From NCBI GenBank assembly GCA_016648135.1, contig JADDOH010010210.1, positions 1-64,000 of the forward strand: a stretch of DNA of 64,000 nucleotides, in the 5' to 3' direction. Below, one piece after another: positions 11,511 through 22,190 of this stretch (positions are counted from its first letter, which is position 1; each line of letters opens with the position of its first letter). The translations under genes were made by a program, and so were the position numbers. Source of the DNA: Agrypnia vestita. Taxonomy: Eukaryota; Arthropoda; Insecta; Trichoptera; Phryganeidae. The notes beneath the pieces were generated by a model. That model was not told where the DNA came from, ran no database searches, and was given only the letters and a program-made list of their open reading frames with translations.

Positions 11511-11667
11511 CTTAGTCACTCTTTCGTCTCTCTCGAATACCATCACTTTCGATTTGCTGACATTCATCAGAAGTTCACTCTGCATGCATACATCGGACAT
11601 CCTGGATACCAAGCACTGCAGATCAGCTTCACTGTTAGCCACTAACACTGCATCGTCTGCGTATTTA
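11511..11667 (-). pseudogene. LINE reverse transcriptase fragment (YADD region)
   Basis: The minus strand encodes YADDAVLVANSEADLQ (the YxDD catalytic box of non-LTR reverse transcriptases), followed about 25 residues later by NVSKSKVMVFERDE, the usual motif after the palm. It is cut exactly at the outer edge of the BEL 3' LTR, so the retrotransposon landed in or recombined into it. A relative is at 21.4 kb, also minus. Confidence 0.8.
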
Positions 11668-11859
11668 TTTTATAAAGAGTGTATTATATAAAAACATATC
11701 AAGAACTTATTCTTAAACTGTGATTATTGATTTCCGATACTTATTTATTTCTTCTGAATATTATTTACAGTTCATTTTATTATTAAGGCATTATTTATAT
11801 TTTATTTATTGTAAAAAAGTGGAGTACGTATTGCATAAAAACTTATTTATTATATATTA

Positions 11860-12545
11860 CTCTAATATCACTTTAGGACCAAGTATTAGGTTCTTTAATG
11901 ACCAGTTGACGGTCTGTTTGTTAAAAAATGTTGGTATTCTTTTTCTCATCAAATTAATGTATCGTCCATAATATAATGTGTACCTATTGTACAACAGTGA
12001 GCTCTATACTCTACTCAAGGAGCCAAACGTCACAAAATTTATAAAACTGGGAAGACTTCGGTGGCTGGGTCTTGTAGAGAGAATGTCCGAGCACCAAGCA
12101 CCAAAGTCCCTGCTGAACTCAAGGCCAATAGGGCGAAAGAGCTTAGGAAGGCCAAAATTAAGATGGAGTGACAACGTCCTCAAAGACATCTCTGCTTCGG
12201 AGCTGGAGAGAGCTGGCACTAGACCGAGATGAGTGGAGGAAGATTATTGAGGAGGCCCACCAAGGATTGTAGTGCCAAGGGTGATGATGATGATGATTGT
12301 ACTGACCCTAACATTGATGCTGATATTCTCGCAGACACTCTATCATCATATAAAATGTCACTCCTACACAGCATCCATACTCGCACTGCATTGTTGATAC
12401 ACTAAATATATGTATAGTTAAATATATACAGAGAGCAGGCCCAAGACACTTGTAATTGAGATAGTGGGTTGTGTTTTAAATAAGGAAAGGAACCATTTTT
12501 TCATGTATTTTGTATCTACCCAGTATTCTGTTGTCTCGTTAAAAA
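11860..12545 (+). mobile_element. LINE-A 3' fragment, interrupted by another LINE tail
   Basis: 11860-11998 and 12293-12545 together correspond to the C-terminal coding end and 3' UTR of the LINE seen at 21.6-22.2 kb (minus) and 54.9-55.8 kb (plus). Shared marks are TGACCCTAACNTTGATGC, GATATTCT and the 3' motif GACACTTGTAATTG. The interrupting piece (11999-12292) is flanked on both sides by ATTGTAC, a 7-bp target-site duplication. Confidence 0.7.
11999..12292 (+). mobile_element. 5'-truncated LINE tail (RTE-like), inserted in LINE-A
   Basis: Encodes the C-terminal end of a non-LTR retrotransposon: GRLRWLGLVERMSEHQAP, then RPIGRKSLGRPKLRWSDNV. The end is frameshifted. It terminates in a (GAT)n tail, a style of 3' end common in RTE-type elements. 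It is nearly identical over its length to 31.85-32.16 kb. Flanked by ATTGTAC on both sides, consistent with target-primed reverse transcription. Confidence 0.8.
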
Positions 12546-12560
12546 TAAAAAAAAGTAACC

Positions 12561-12855
12561 TATAAAAACCAAGTTTTTATTATACTCTCTTTCCCATTTA
12601 CTAGCTGAAACTTTTTTTTTCGCTTAACCTACGCGTTGGGCTTCGGTCGGGCGACGATTTTTTTTAACGAATATTTGATATAGATCTTCTTAATCGTCGC
12701 CACGAGTCTGCTTGTACAAACTTTCAGCTCGATTGGATCACGGGAAAAGGGTTAAAAATCGATCCAAAGTTTTTTCGTCAGATAAGCAGACAAGACGACA
12801 AGTAGACAAGCAGACGCTACGAGTTAAAAGAAAGGGAGTTATAAATTTTTTTTAA
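12561..12855 (+). mobile_element. TIR element family M1, copy 1 (about 295 bp)
   Basis: Ends are inverted copies of TATACTCCCTTTC / GAAAGGGAGT. The interior carries CGTCGCCACGAGT, TTTCAGCTCGATTGG and CAGACGCTACGAGT. Relatives are at 46437-46762 (plus) and 43374-44043 (minus). No coding sequence. A non-autonomous DNA transposon (MITE) is the simplest reading. Confidence 0.7.
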
Positions 12856-13877
12856 GTAGGTAAGTATATGCTACAAATAAAACAAGTTTTTCGTTCAGGT
12901 AGAGTTAGGAGTATTAAACGGTAATTTAAGCTATTGGGTGCATAGTAAGTAATGTCATTTTGTGCTTATTTTATTGTTCAATAATCTATGTATCGAGACG
13001 GAAAACTCGTGAGTTGAATTTAATGCCCTGCTGTGGTAGAAGAGAACTACTTCAACATGAAGGTCACCCAGATAATGCGACTAATTTATCGCATTGAGCG
13101 AAGTTATAGCTCATATCAATATTTTATTACTTCAGCTCGACGCGATCGGAGACTTTCATTGAAACGTGTTTGTCTATTTATGCCACCATTACGTACACGG
13201 GTCACGATTAATTAGAATTGATCTTTAACTTTTAACTTGTTAATAAATGGTTAAGTATTGGCTGGTTATCATTTCTGTGTATCAAATAAATACGGAGTAG
13301 TAATTAAATTTGACATTGTTTCATTAACATAGTGGAGGTTAATTATTAAAAAAATTTAATTTAAGCACCAAGTTTTTTATCTGCCGAGATCTATTCTACC
13401 AAATGCTATTCTAAAACAAAAAAATGAGAGTAAAGTATACTCGTAGATAGTTGGTAATCTCACTAGTATTATACTGAATATTTAGCAAATTAAATTTGTA
13501 AACTGAATCTTCGAGGGTCTGGCATTGCTGCGTTTAAACATGATCATCTCTTCAAAGCGCGCTGATCGAACTTTTTTTTTCTTAGCGTCGCTGACACTGC
13601 GTAGAAGAGGAATCTGGTGATTGCAGGGACCAATCAGCTGCCGAGGTTTTAATCACCATCAATTGACGTCGATTGGACAATACAATAAATACTTATCAAT
13701 ACACGCACGGTCGGAGCCGCGCTCTGACTCCTAACTCCATATCCACACGAAAGGACTATTTGCGCGTAATAAATCTTCACTCTGCCGACACGCGACACAA
13801 GCACGTGTCGTCATCAGAGCTGGTGTCACCGATTCCTTCGTCAGCGCCGGTTGGAGTGGGCCAACTGAGGATACGAC
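12856..13877. other. Non-repetitive stretch with moderate GC patch
   Basis: No convincing gene. Reading frames at 13033-13215 and 13673-13924 (plus) show no known motif. 13500-13870 is GC-richer than its surroundings and contains CACGTG and CCAAT-like elements; it could be a solo LTR or a regulatory patch, but I cannot identify ends. Confidence 0.35.
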
Positions 13878-14549
13878 TAGGGTTGTCACATTTTTTTGTG
13901 CAAATGAAGTACATCGGTTATTAAAGGTAGAAAAAAGTACATTGTGTCAAAATAAAGTACTTTTTTATTTTGCTTAAAAACATATTTTTCATTACTTTTA
14001 GCAACAAATAATCATCACTACTAAACAACTGCACAGTATGTTTGAAGTCTATATTATTTAAGTTAAAGTAAATAAGTCATTCATTTTTATCAGATTCAGA
14101 GACGCTTTGTTTCTTTCGTCTCGCCATTTGCTATTCATCACAGAAAAAAACTATAAAACCAATTAATCGTATTTTAACTGCACTGAATCCGCCTTACCCA
14201 AAAAAAGCAAAAAAATTTTACAATGACATGGACTATGTTGATATTTGAGGTTAGGTTGCATTAAAAACAAGCATTTATGTAGCGACCGCCACGGGGTATA
14301 TCGTCAATTATCGAACCTATTCGGCAACAATCGATAACGTCATCGACCTCGGTAACTCTCTCGTTCCGTTTTACGCAAAAATTTCTACGATCAACTTTTT
14401 TTGTATGTTATAAGTGAAATGAATCCCAGAGTGATCAAATCATGCGAAATAAAGTATTTTCGCGTACTTTATTGTTCTCATAAAGTATAGAGTATAATTA
14501 CCCGAAATAACGTACAATACTTTATAATAAAGTGCGGGTGGCAACCCTA
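13878..14549. mobile_element. hAT-type MITE, 672 bp, with 8-bp target duplication
   Basis: Terminal inverted repeats TAGGGTTGTCAC / GTGGCAACCCTA. Flanks are GATACGAC on the left (13870-13877) and GACACGAC on the right (14550-14557), an 8-bp duplication with one mismatch, as expected for hAT elements. The interior is AT-rich, contains repeated AAAGTAC/GTACTTT motifs near both ends (possible transposase-binding sites) and has no coding capacity. Confidence 0.85.
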
Positions 14550-14557
14550 GACACGAC

Positions 14558-16138
14558 CCACGCAGATCTCTTGAATGATTTATTTTAATGTATCTATAAA
14601 TTTGTATCATATTAATTTATGGACAAAGACGCTCCCTGCAGAAGGCGTATGACAGAGTGATAGCAGGGAAAAGACACCGAATGACCTAGTACAAGAATTA
14701 AAAGGTCATTCGATGGATTATCATAATTACTCGGAGATGTACCAATTCAGAAAACAAATGACAGAACAGGATTAGATAAACAGCAATTCGAATCTTTACT
14801 AAAAACATTGAATAATGACTCGCCACTTCTCAAGAAAAAAACAATTAAATTAAGAAAATTAACAATATATTTTGTTTATACAACTAATTTGTTGAAAATA
14901 CCAACGTGTTTCGGGGGCAATGGTCTCTTTATCATAATACAACGCATACTTAAAAATAAAAGCGAAGTATTCACAAAATAAAAAATAAATATACGGGATA
15001 TGAATAAATAATTAAATACCAATATGAAAACAAAATTAAGAGATAACTATTTGCAAAAAGGACCTGGTTATTTATAATACTTAATTTACTCCCTCAAAAA
15101 ACACTTTTACCTCAAACATTATTAAGTACTACTTTAACACAAGGTGTTTAAGCAGTAGGTAATAATTATTCCGAATTTTCTAATCATCTTTTGGGAATGG
15201 CTCATTCTTTTGATATAAATGAGTGTTTACAAACTTTACATACAAGTAATACAGGATTAGTTGGATAAATTAGAAATTTTGGAAATACGAAAAAATGAAA
15301 TTCGATGATTTAGATGGATATTTCATTTCTTAAAATTAATATGATGTTTGTTCCGTCTCGAATAAACGTGTACCGGGAAAAGTTGCGTCACAGTCACGGA
15401 GGAGGATTTCTACGGAAGTCGACACGATGCGTCTATTTTTTAATTTCAAAATTTATTAAATAAAATAATAGTTTAATATGTTGATACTTTTATAAGTACC
15501 AATAAAATATAATAAATGGCTATCTAAATTTTACTGTCCCTTAAGTGAGAGAACTGAATCAGATAAAATATTGAAATTTTCTCAAATGAATGTAGCGACT
15601 CTATCTAACCCATGTAGGTTACCGAGCAACTATTCTGTGTAAAATTGAAAATATATATTTTGCTGTGAATGTTGACGAGTTTTCGATATTTAGATAAATA
15701 GGTACCATTATAATAATAAACAGAGAGAGAAAATAAATAACTTAAGTGTTATATCCTGGTCTTACGGGTATGGTTGAAAAAATACTTCTTCAGGTCTCAA
15801 AGAATCACTCCCTTTATTTGTTTAAAGCAACGTAATGACAGATATAGCGACCGTGGAAATCTGACATGTGTCATTCTGTTGACACCCCCTGTATCTCCCG
15901 GCTGAACCGAGAATGTCGACACCATTAACCCCTTTCATTGGCTATTGATGACGACATCAACTACGAATCAGTTACCGACTGAATGAGGAAATTTTGTAAC
16001 GAGCATTTAAAAACCAGAAAAATAAGCTCACGCGAAACCTCGCGATCTTTCAAATTACCGATACCTACCGACATTACAAATAATAATTAAAATAAAAATA
16101 AAAAAAAATCGTAAATACGTACGTGGAGTATTTTTACG
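14558..16138. other. AT-rich stretch with degenerate hammerhead-like hairpin
   Basis: No gene seen. At 14908-14935 (minus) lies GAAAC preceded by a weak stem and ATGATAA, a decayed relative of the 3.8-kb hammerhead core. The following A-rich sequence also resembles that locus. At 15360-15540 there is a segment shared with 61.0-61.15 kb (GTCACGGAGGAG, then CTAAATTTTACYGTCCC), so a further dispersed repeat is present. Confidence 0.4.
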
Positions 16139-16583
16139 TTTGGTCAAAATCTTTAAGTATGTGAGAAACACTTAACCCAACCTAACCTAACCTAACATAA
16201 ATTAACCGAGAAAAATGTTGAATTTTTTTGTCGCATTGCCAGAAATGGACCTAGGCGCATGGAAACAGTGAAAATGACGGTTAAATTTCATCTCGTTTGG
16301 TCAAAATCTTTAAGTATGTGAGAAACACTTAACCCAACCTAAACTAACCTAACATAACCTAACCGAGAAAAATGTTGAATTTTTTTGTCGCATTGCCAGA
16401 AATGGACCTTGGCGCATGGAAACAGTGAAAATGACGGTTAAATTTCATCTCGTTTGGTCAAAATCTTTAAGTATGTGAGAAACACTTAACCTAACCTAAC
16501 CTAACCTAACATAACCTAACCGAGAAAAATGTTGAATTTTTTTGTCGCATTGCCAGAAATGGACCTTGGCGCATGGAAACAGT
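16139..16583 (+). repeat. 157-bp tandem satellite with telomere-like CCTAA repeats
   Basis: Three head-to-tail units (starts near 16141, 16298 and 16455; exact period 157 bp), the last slightly shortened at its 3' edge. Each unit includes TTTGGTCAAAATC, GTGAGAAACACTTAAC, a run of 3-5 CCTAA repeats with variant CATAA, and TGTCGCATTGCCAGAAATGG. CCTAA/TTAGG is the ancestral insect telomere repeat. Units differ by only a few substitutions and in the number of perfect CCTAA copies. Confidence 0.95.
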
Positions 16584-17600
16584 ATTTTTTTTAATATTAA
16601 AAAATAATGTTTACGTTTTGGAATATCGGTCCGACACAAACAGTAACACGTGACCGCAGTCCGACAGTGCAGAGACGGGGGCAGAACCCAAAGAGCTGCG
16701 GCAGGCGCAGGAAACCAGCTAGACGTCATGCTGCAAATCATTTCCGGAATGCACAATGCACTGCACGCGAGACTGACGTTTTAACCGTCATTGCCTTTAG
16801 GAAAAATATTCGCCTCCATTAAATTACAACCTTCCAAGTTGTAGATATTATTCGCTGTTACGATTGCGAACAATGTAAGGCGGGTCGCGTTGGGTTTGGG
16901 TATAATAATCTATGTATCTGTATACTATGCACCACTATCAACTAAGCAATAAATCCATATCACGTGGGCGGTCTGTTTTTATTGTAAATACGAGAATACA
17001 GTCGCACATAGACAACCAGAATAACGCTCTTAAGAAAGAAATTCCGCGCGTTCGAACAATGTGTCTTTCATATTGCGATAATTGGTAGACAAATTATTGA
17101 AAAATTCATTAACTGTGCCGCTAAAGAAAACCTAATTAATTTTTTATGTTCTTTGTAATCATACACTTGTAGAAAGGTTGTAAAAACAAATGCCTAGTAT
17201 GACACTGATATTTACTACGTTAATGTGAAAATAAAAGTAAAAGTAAGTACGGATATCGTAAATAAAAACATGAAAATACCCCAATTTTTTTTAAATTCAT
17301 TAATAATTAATATAATAAATAGGACAAATTTATCACAGATTTAAAAAATAAGTAATAAACATACTAAGAAGTACACAGACAAATAAATAAATAACTGTAA
17401 TCTACATATCTTCCGTTTTTTTTTTTGTTATCTAAACGTTTGTACGCAATATTCATAGAATCGCTTTTCTTATATCTAAATTAAAATTAACATGTTGCAC
17501 CACGAAACAACTGGCATATCAATTAATGCTATTATATACCTTTTGCTTTTACAGGTTTTTATTTTTCTACGGCTAGGCTTTAGGTATAAGATCATTTTAG
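16584..17600. other. Unassigned; moderately GC-rich patch then AT-rich
   Basis: 16620-16800 is GC-richer and carries two overlapping open frames (71 codons plus, 86 codons minus) with no recognised motif. The rest is AT-rich and empty. Confidence 0.35.
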
Positions 17601-17604
17601 CCAC

Positions 17605-17780
17605 TATGATTACGATTCCACGATTTTCCAAATAAATTTGCACAACTTGCGACGTTGTTCTGGCGTAAATCTACTCATGGTGAAATGACAAATCAACCTG
17701 AGCACAAATCAGCTGTCAGTTGTTGAATTGGCTACTGCTGAAAGTGTTGTCAGTTCGAATTCAACATTTCAACAATTCAC
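17605..17780 (-). pseudogene. mariner-like transposase N-terminus remnant
   Basis: On the minus strand, TTGATTTGTCATTTCACC precedes an ATG at 17680 that opens MSRFTPEQRRKLCKFIWK. This matches the start of Tc1/mariner transposases (helix-turn-helix region, '..FTPEQR..'). The frame then decays. No partner inverted repeat is recognised. Confidence 0.5.
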
Positions 17781-18498
17781 CATTTTTCGTAGTCGTAGGA
17801 AGAAAAATTGCTTTATCACTTTTTCGCGTACTTGAAGATTTTGACCAAATGCGATAAAATTCAAGATTATTTTCGGTATGTACGTGCGACAAGCTCGTTG
17901 TTGTAAGAAGAAAATTTTTCTTATCTGTTATTCGAATTTATTTAAATATTACCACCATTTTTATGTGATTTATTTCATTTTAAAATTCTAAACCTCCAAA
18001 AAATATCCCTTACAAGCGTGTTAACTTAGAACAAATATGTACTCGTATTAAATGATTATCCAAGATAACATTTTTATCGCCTGCCTCCATTATTCCCTCC
18101 ATACTTCCCTTTTAATATTACAGCACTTGTAATTACCCTAATACGAATTCTTACTCTCCGAAATATTTTTTTAGGCCTAGGTAGGAATGATAATTCTATC
18201 CAAAACCAGCGGGTCTTGTGTTAGGTAGGTTACATCCTTGGGGAGACCTAGTGCCGAGGTCTCTTGTGTGTGGGGCTATGTCTGTACACAATGAAACCTG
18301 AATAGCTCCTCCGGCATAAAGGGCATAATAGCCCTTTTGTAAACGGATTAAATCAACTGACAAAAAAACACATCGAGAGAAGAGGACAAGTGCAGCAAGT
18401 GTATAGGGGTCCAATTGGATAAATTGAATGTTTTTATTATTTTTTGCTTCAGTTTCAAATTTCTACATGTTGGGTGCTGTCCCAAGTTTTCTGGTGTC
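17781..18498. other. Unassigned; short ORF of unknown origin
   Basis: A 72-codon minus-strand frame (18414-18196) ends in a Pro/Gly/Arg-rich segment (LGTRSPQGCNLPNTRPAGFG). It looks like a coding remnant of some repeat, but I do not recognise it. Otherwise empty. Confidence 0.3.
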
Positions 18499-18741
18499 CC
18501 ACTATAGCTAGACCGCATTCAAAAGAATGTGCGCAAAAAATATGTGTGTTGTTACGATGCAAAAAATGAATACAAAAGAAATTTTTCTAGTAAGTAAGTA
18601 ACCTTTTCTAAACTAAAAAATATATATTTGTTTGGAATATCATATTGAGGCTACCAGGCTTGCCAGGCAACTTTCCCCCGCTTTCTTCTTACCGGACAAA
18701 GCTAGAGAACGGTCTTCTGACTGTGGTCGACCTATAGTGTA
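18499..18741 (+). mobile_element. TIR element family M2, copy 1 (about 243 bp)
   Basis: Ends are CACTATAGCTAGACC and GGTCGACCTATAGTG (imperfect inverted repeats). Interior motifs are CATTCAAAAGAATG, GTTGTTACGATGC, TGCCAGGCAACTTTCCC and CTTCTTACCGG. Other copies: 34.24-34.47 kb (plus) and 47.38-47.86 kb (minus, split by an insertion). Non-coding; MITE-like. Confidence 0.75.
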
Positions 18742-18959
18742 TAGAAGTGAAGAAAATAATACATTATTAAAAGAAAACATAATGCTTCTTCATGATCGAT
18801 TTTCTGGGCTACTCTGCCGTGTCTCCGACCCCGTTAGTCAACAGTGGTGTGTTTTAGTGTATGTACGTGCACGTGTGTGTATGCGAGGGCCAAGAGGGCG
18901 TACGATGCGATTAAATTTCACGATGAAATTACGTGCGGCCACTGGAGTTTGCTCAGGAA

Positions 18960-20130
18960 GGTAGACGGCCGCGGGATAAACCAAAGAATCTGAGAAATCT
19001 CTACACGAGAGAATACGGGCAGTATCCTTGGCTCTACCCAACCGAGTTTCTCCAGGGTATGTTTGGCTACAATAGTTTAGAGACTAGAAGGAATGTGTAT
19101 TTGATTACATATTTTTATCGATTATTGCGCGGTATGATCGATAATACTTAAATCATGCAGAGCGTTGGTTTGTATGTTCCTGATAATTCCTGTTCTTAGA
19201 CATCGTCAGCATAGAATGCTTCACATTCCAATATACAGGTTCACCGATGGATACGCCTGTTCGAAGAGCTACCGCTGTGCTGAACAATATCGCTTTGGGT
19301 ATTGGTACATTCCACGTGTCTGAAGGGGTTTTCCGAAGCAGGATTCTCCTACACTTTTGACCAGATTTCATATTGTAACGACGCTAAAAAGAATCACGCA
19401 CTCACGTCAAGTGACAGTTGTTTGAAATGTTCACAATACTACCGAAAATTCGAGAACAATCTAGCGTAATCTACAGATTACGAGAGACGTCTCCAAAGTT
19501 CCAGGAACATCTGGAAATTGCGAGTACTTGCGAGAAAACACTATAAAAGTCTCGAAGAATTCAACCGTACCTTATAAATAAACGGATCCAGACCGCGAAG
19601 GGCCATGTTTTGACGTTTCTAGCGGCGCGGCCCTGGCGGCGAATCACGAAGCGAAAACAGTGTTGCCATCAGGTGTGTGAACTAAGCGACGGTTAATTAA
19701 GTGAAGTACTTACCCGTGTGCGATATTTGAGCGAATATTCTGGAAAAAGTTCTTACGTAGCGAAATAAACCGGAGCGAATAGTAATACGTGCTGAAATTG
19801 GATGGATTGTTCCAGTGAATAGTGAATAAAGTGTTGAAGCGATTATAAAATGCCTATTTACGAGTGTTAAATTTGCGAAACAGTTTAATTCGATATTAGC
19901 GTTACATTTAATAGTGTTAAGAGAAATTGTACGTTTATTTAATTAATTAATCGGTATTCGATAAATCCGTTATTGCATTACAGCGTTTTCATTTATTCAT
20001 CCTGCAGCCACGACACGTGACAATATGTTATTTTTAATTAATTAAATATTCTTATTTTAGTTTTGTTCTGCTGTAATAAACGTGTAAAAGAAACAAATGT
20101 AATAAAGAGACTCAAAAAAAATAATCTAGG
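18960..20130 (+). mobile_element. LINE 3' region, split by a solo LTR
   Basis: 18970-19150 encodes YTREYGQYPWLYPTEFLQGM, then a break, then FGYNSLETRRNVYLITYF and YRLLRGMID. This is the region after the reverse transcriptase in jockey/CR1-type LINEs. 19155-19365 continues in shifted frames (ERVGLYVPDN, then RHRQHRMLHIP), matching the usual LINE C-terminus. The solo LTR at 19374-20022 interrupts the element. 20027-20130 looks like the remaining 3' UTR, with AATAAA-type signals and an A-rich end. Confidence 0.65.
19374..20022 (+). mobile_element. Solo LTR, probably Ty3/Gypsy-type, 649 bp
   Basis: Begins TGTAACGACG and ends CACGTGACA (TG...CA). It is flanked by ATAT on both sides (19370-19373 and 20023-20026), a 4-bp target duplication usual for Gypsy elements. 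Inside are ACTATAAAAGTC (TATA box near 19540) and ATAAATAAACGG downstream. There is no internal region, so it is a recombination product. The internal sequence is moderately GC-rich compared with its AT-rich surroundings. Confidence 0.75.
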
Positions 20131-20187
20131 TGTTTTAGTGTCCCGCTAGTGTACTAGTCGGTCGGCTCTAGCTGTATCCGCCTAGGA

Positions 20188-20763
20188 CAGCTGCGGCGAA
20201 CCTTTTTGGGTCCGCGTGCCAAAAATTATTTCTCGATTGTGTGGCGTGCCCAAACAGTAAAAAAATTTAAAAAAATAGAAAAAAATGTTTTTTCTGAATT
20301 TTATTTACAAGCTTAAAAATTACAATATAGTTTCTTAAAAATGAAGTCGTAATCAATAAACATACACCTTAGTTGTCTATCAATGAGATTATTTCTGTTG
20401 TACATTCGATGACAAATTCTTAATATCTGGTTCATATTTCGTCTTTTTTAGTAGTACACACGACCAACTGGATTCATCAGTCATTCTTTTTCTTGAATTA
20501 CATTTTATGAATTTCATTTCTGAAAATAATGACTCCCAGGCAATGTATAAGAGAAAATTGATTTGTAAATAAACTCGCTAATTTCTTTAAATCGCTAAAG
20601 ATTTCTGGAATGGCGTTCCAATGTTTCATTATTTCTTCTTCTGCATATTTATTAATTATGTTCGTCAATCGATCGCCTTCAATTATTTCCAAATCGTTCG
20701 CGTGCCTTCCAAATTCTCAAACGTGCCACCTCTGGCACGCGCGCCCTAGGTTCGCCACACCTG
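20188..20763 (-). mobile_element. Truncated hAT transposon with transposase C-terminus
   Basis: Ends CAGCTGCGGCGAACC and GGTTCGCCACACCTG are inverted repeats of the hAT type. Flanks GCCTAGGA (20180-20187) and GCCTAGCG (20764-20771) agree at 6 of 8 positions, the hAT duplication length. On the minus strand, 20692-20498 encodes about 64 residues of decayed hAT transposase (FSDLKKLASLFTNQFSLIHC), and the frame that follows (20520-20370) adds FSEMKFIKCNSRKRMTDES and YEPDIKNLSSNVQQK. These match the C-terminal dimerisation region and its end. The catalytic N-terminal part is deleted, so the copy is non-autonomous. Confidence 0.85.
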
Positions 20764-21103
20764 GCCTAGCGCATTTGCACAACGCTAGCATTGTTGATTG
20801 AGAATATTCCAGAACACGCCGCCACGTGGTCATCGCTGCTAAATTCAGTCGGCGGCGAAGACAGTTTTTTATTTCCACCGCGAGACCTTCATCTTGCGGA
20901 CGGGTAAATATAACCTCAAATTGTGACATCACCGACACCGAAATAGACCAATATGTAGATGTCGGATAGGTCGCTCCATCCATTACGGAGGCCGGGAGAT
21001 GAATATTACCGCCTCGTGCGACATCTCTGACATTTGCGAGGGCTGTGCTTGGTTTATTCATTTTTTTCTTACAGGTAAAAAATACTACTAAAAAAGTGCA
21101 CAT
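20764..21103 (-). pseudogene. Unknown ORF interrupted by the hAT insertion
   Basis: A minus-strand frame from ATG 21103 runs about 113 codons with coding-like composition (MNKPSTALANVRDVARGGNI ... CLRRRLNLAAMTTWRRVLEY) before it enters the hAT element. I do not recognise the protein. Joined across the hAT, it would read on for a few codons to a stop. It could be an exon, a domesticated fragment or part of another repeat. The GC content is well above the flanks. Confidence 0.3.
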
Positions 21104-21226
21104 TTTTTAAACACATAGCTAAACATGAGAACATAAACGAAGAATATTACAAGTTAATCGAAAAGTCAAGTAGGTAGTTAAAAAAGAAAATAAGTGTGGG
21201 GTGTAAAAGCAAAGACAGCAAAATAC

Positions 21227-21275
21227 AAAAAAAAAAAAATATATATATATATATATATTTATTTATTTGTTCGTT
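21227..21275. repeat. Simple repeat: A-run, (AT)n, TTTA-type
   Basis: About 13 A residues, then about ten AT dinucleotides, then TTTATTTATTTG. A microsatellite, possibly the tail of an adjoining retroposon. Confidence 0.85.
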
Positions 21276-21411
21276 TGTTTATTTGCGGGTGAGTGCTTGT
21301 AGGCTGATATACCACAGGTTTTATACCATGTCATTTAAATACATAATATAAATTGAACAGTACACAAACTCATCTAGGTACTTGTTCCAACATTCATTGC
21401 CTACTAGTATT

Positions 21412-21565
21412 TCACACTGTCTTACTTTCCTCCTTCTCGAATACCATCACTTTTGACTTGTTTACATTTGTAATATGGTCACATTCCTTGCATATATCAT
21501 ACATCCTGCTTACTACACTCAAGTCTTGTTCGCTATTTGCCATTAATACTGCATCATCGTACAGT
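21412..21565 (-). pseudogene. LINE reverse transcriptase fragment
   Basis: The minus strand reads YDDAVLMANSEQDLS (YxDD-type box with Tyr preceding), then NVNKSKVMVFEKEE. Same LINE group as the 11.5-kb fragment. It is truncated on both sides and short, about 50 codons. Confidence 0.7.
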
Positions 21566-21589
21566 AAGCAGCATATAATCAAATTACCA

Positions 21590-22190
21590 ATGATATAATA
21601 AACTGTAGATACATGATACTCTAATAATAAAACATTATAAATGAAGACTATGCCCGTTATCCTAATTACAAGCGTCTTCGGCATACTCTAGTAACATGTA
21701 TTATTTCATTTAAGTATATTTTACATGTACATTTATGTGTATTGTATATTTAGTGTTTGAATGTAGTGCGATTAGTAGTATTTAATAAATAATTGATTTA
21801 ATGGATCTATAGGTTCAGGTCATCGTTTAGAAAATGGATGTTGTGTATAAGTGAGTTTTTTAACGATGATAAGGTATATCTGTATAAGAATATCAGCATC
21901 AACGTTAGGGTCAGTACAATACATATTATATGTGCGACACAACCTTGTGATGGGAGAAAAGTAACCAACATTATTAGTGTGCTGAATTATTCTAAAGAAC
22001 TCTCGGTTTCTTATACGGGGTTTAACATGCAAATTTATGTCAGATAGAGAAAGAGAATCAATAGCTCCGCTGAGAATCTTGTGTAGCACAACGAGATCGG
22101 ATATTTTCCGTCGGAACTCAAGATTGTGTTGACCAGCTTTGTATGACAAAATACGTAGAAACTTTTTCTGCATTCTCTCGATTCTCGTAA
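21590..22190 (-). mobile_element. LINE-A C-terminal coding end and 3' UTR
   Basis: Minus-strand frame 22173-21820 encodes the segment after the reverse transcriptase: MQKKFLRILSYKAG, then ISDLVVLHKILSGAIDS, RNREFFRI and NNVGYFSPITRLCRTYN. This is the usual C-terminal pattern of CR1/jockey-type LINEs. 3' UTR marks (GACGCTTGTAATTAGG and neighbours) follow at 21690-21640. It is the least decayed LINE-A copy in the window and serves as the reference for the copies at 12 and 55 kb. Confidence 0.8.

Noticed and set aside
18838..19041. Small minus-strand frame near the LINE at 19 kb
   Set aside because: Antisense shadow; the plus strand shows the LINE C-terminal motif.
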